From Terribacillus saccharophilus (lineage in GTDB: Bacteria > Bacillota > Bacilli > Bacillales > Amphibacillaceae), in NCBI RefSeq assembly GCF_002272075.1, contig NZ_NPBJ01000023.1, forward strand, positions 62,001-126,000: a stretch of DNA of 64,000 bases. Direction: 5' to 3'. This document shows, one piece after another, positions 62,835-64,000 of the stretch. How positions within the stretch are numbered: position 1 is the stretch's first letter; every line of letters begins with the position of its first letter. The notes under the pieces are model-generated. The model saw only the letters and a program-made list of their open reading frames with translations, did not search any database and was not told where the DNA came from. Position numbers and translations under genes: made by a program.

Positions 62835-63397
62835 CATTTATCCTCCACTCGAACATGCGGCCACAGCCGCTGCCAGTTTTTCTGTTTTACTCTTTTCAGA
62901 TAGATAGGATGATAGCTTGCGCCCTTCACGTATAATGGAGTCGGCGCAATACGGCAAGCTAGTAAATCCTCCACTCCATATGGCGCAAGTAAACGCAGCT
63001 TCCCTACCTCAAAAGTTACACCAATGCTGGTAGCTGTTTCCGGATAACATGCAATAGCATGCTCCGTATCTCGAAAAGCAGGCATCCTATTGACTTCATG
63101 CATTCTTGCCTGGTTTTTCACTGACCACGGTACATCTGGTAACATTTGCAGCAGCATATTTTCATATTTCTTTTCTGTCACTTCATCTGTATCAGAAGCA
63201 TCAAAATACACGACATCTACATCCGGAAGCGGAGTACGCCGCGTATACCCAAGTTGGACATCCCAAACCTTTGATCTGACAAAACCGGCACTTATACAGA
63301 AATCAGGCAGTTGTAACCTTGCTGCCGCTCCGAGTACTTCCATCATCCATTTGTCTTGTCTGATTGCTTTTAGTACATCTGCTTCTGTTTTAAGCAT
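62834..63397 (-). CDS. nucleotidyltransferase-like protein (DUF925/COG3575 type)
   Basis: The product is 187 residues. SAGFVRSKVWD near 37 and LPDVDVVYFDA near 58 form the minimal nucleotidyltransferase fold with two Asp residues for metal. Such proteins are uncharacterised. The ATG overlaps the stop of the upstream hydrolase by 8 bp (ATGCTTAA), and its own stop overlaps the acetyltransferase start, so the three genes are translationally coupled. Confidence 0.78.
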   Translation of the reverse strand: MLKTEADVLKAIRQDKWMMEVLGAAARLQLPDFCISAGFVRSKVWDVQLGYTRRTPLPDVDVVYFDASDTDEVTEKKYENMLLQMLPDVPWSVKNQARMHEVNRMPAFRDTEHAIACYPETATSIGVTFEVGKLRLLAPYGVEDLLACRIAPTPLYVKGASYHPIYLKRVKQKNWQRLWPHVRVEDK

Positions 63398-64000
63398 AAG
63401 ACGCGTTCCTCTTTAGATAAGCGGCAATATATTGATGGGTATCCTCTCGGAATTGGACAAAGTGAGTTCCTGATACTTTTTTGAGCAGTACATGCTCGTT
63501 ATGCTTTGCTTCTGCTGCCTTTTGACTTCTGATTGCTTCCTTTTCGTCTATACCTGCAAAATCTGCCCAAATGAGTAATGTACTAACCTTTAACTCATGA
63601 GTCAGCTTAGGTAAATTCGTACGGTAATAAAGCATGTATAGATTGATTGCTGCATCAGATATAGTTGGCATATTATCAAACATTTGCTTGATATACTGAT
63701 TTGGATCTGTCTGATGAGTTTCACAAAAACGATGCAATAATTCCCTCGTATCGTTTGGACTGCGGAAAAGTTTTGCTAATCGACCATTAGTAGGTGCAGG
63801 TAAAAATCTATGTACGAGGGAAATGAAGGGCAGTACCAACCCCAGCACTCCGAATTCACTTACTGGAAAAGTGCCAAGTGCCTTATGTCCAGCATCAAGG
63901 AGTATAAGCTTGTCTATCTTTTCTGGATTGTGCAGTGCAAAAGATATGGCAGCAAGTCCTCCTAATGAATGACCAATGATGGATAATCTCTCTAAGCGTT
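63390..64000 (-). CDS. alpha/beta hydrolase, N-terminal part beyond window edge
   Basis: The gene runs off the right edge. At the edge the frame reads RLERLSIIGHSLGGLAAIS: GHSLGG is the nucleophile elbow with catalytic Ser. Further on LLIWADFAGID is in the usual acid position and GTHFVQFRED gives the catalytic His. About 203 residues are visible. Reaction unknown. First gene of the coupled cassette. Confidence 0.83.
   Translation of the reverse strand, partial: RLERLSIIGHSLGGLAAISFALHNPEKIDKLILLDAGHKALGTFPVSEFGVLGLVLPFISLVHRFLPAPTNGRLAKLFRSPNDTRELLHRFCETHQTDPNQYIKQMFDNMPTISDAAINLYMLYYRTNLPKLTHELKVSTLLIWADFAGIDEKEAIRSQKAAEAKHNEHVLLKKVSGTHFVQFREDTHQYIAAYLKRNASYA

Noticed and set aside
1-64000. 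CRISPR arrays, transposases, prophage genes, tRNA or rRNA genes
   Set aside because: I saw no spaced direct repeats, no transposase or integrase motifs and no tRNA-like cloverleafs while reading; a tRNAscan and repeat search would be needed for certainty.

Overview
The window looks like a chromosomal segment of an endospore-forming, low-to-moderate GC Gram-positive bacterium of the family Bacillaceae. The evidence is strong AGGAGG-type ribosome binding sites, TTG/GTG starts, T-tract terminators, an alpha/beta small acid-soluble spore protein, YjcZ- and YhaL-type sporulation proteins, ComK, the AddAB nuclease, EcsABC and an HemE-HemH-HemY coproporphyrin pathway. Gene content and order follow, with rearrangements, the Bacillus subtilis yhe-yha-yhf-yhj region as I remember it. 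An OpuA-type compatible-solute importer and two GbsR-family regulators suggest an osmotically challenged, possibly halotolerant relative. I see no rRNA, tRNA, CRISPR array, insertion sequence or prophage, so this is core chromosome with a few lineage-specific insertions.

Layout. 1-6.5 kb: a cut YitT protein, asparagine synthase, YisL, a DUF418 membrane protein, YvbH-like, a small GNAT protein and a DUF2254 membrane protein. 6.5-16.2 kb: addBA (recombination), a signal peptidase, a TVP38 protein, the SOS-boxed yhjD and convergent comK. 16.3-20 kb: M48 protease, lipoate ligase, YhfI and a SAP-domain protein. 20-26.6 kb: hemE-hemH-hemY, a class A penicillin-binding protein and the heme monooxygenase HmoB. 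26.6-33 kb: a PAP2 phosphatase, a ferritin-like protein, a YhaA-type amidohydrolase, ecsABC, a candidate structured RNA, hit and yhaH. 33-37 kb: opuA operon with a divergent regulator and an 18-bp-arm inverted repeat between them. 37-48 kb: yhaI, prsA, yhaL, an MFS transporter, yhaM, a GbsR homologue, and yhaN-yhaO under a LexA-type box, then yheA and yheB. 48-64 kb: a PucR-type regulator, sspB, fumC, a candidate small RNA with a C-rich loop, a VanY-type carboxypeptidase, transporters, methionine aminopeptidase, an ABC-2 exporter, DNA glycosylase and reductase, and a coupled hydrolase-nucleotidyltransferase-acetyltransferase cassette cut by the right edge.

Themes. DNA damage and recombination are represented by addAB, yhaON and yhjD with LexA-like boxes, mug, and the competence master regulator comK. 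Protein export is represented by prsA, signal peptidase and EcsABC. The least explained elements are the roughly 270-nt structured RNA candidate between ecsA and hit, the roughly 150-nt RNA candidate beside fumC, an apparent frameshift at the end of prsA, a ComK without the usual C-terminal degradation region, and a GbsR gene sitting between yhaN and yhaM.
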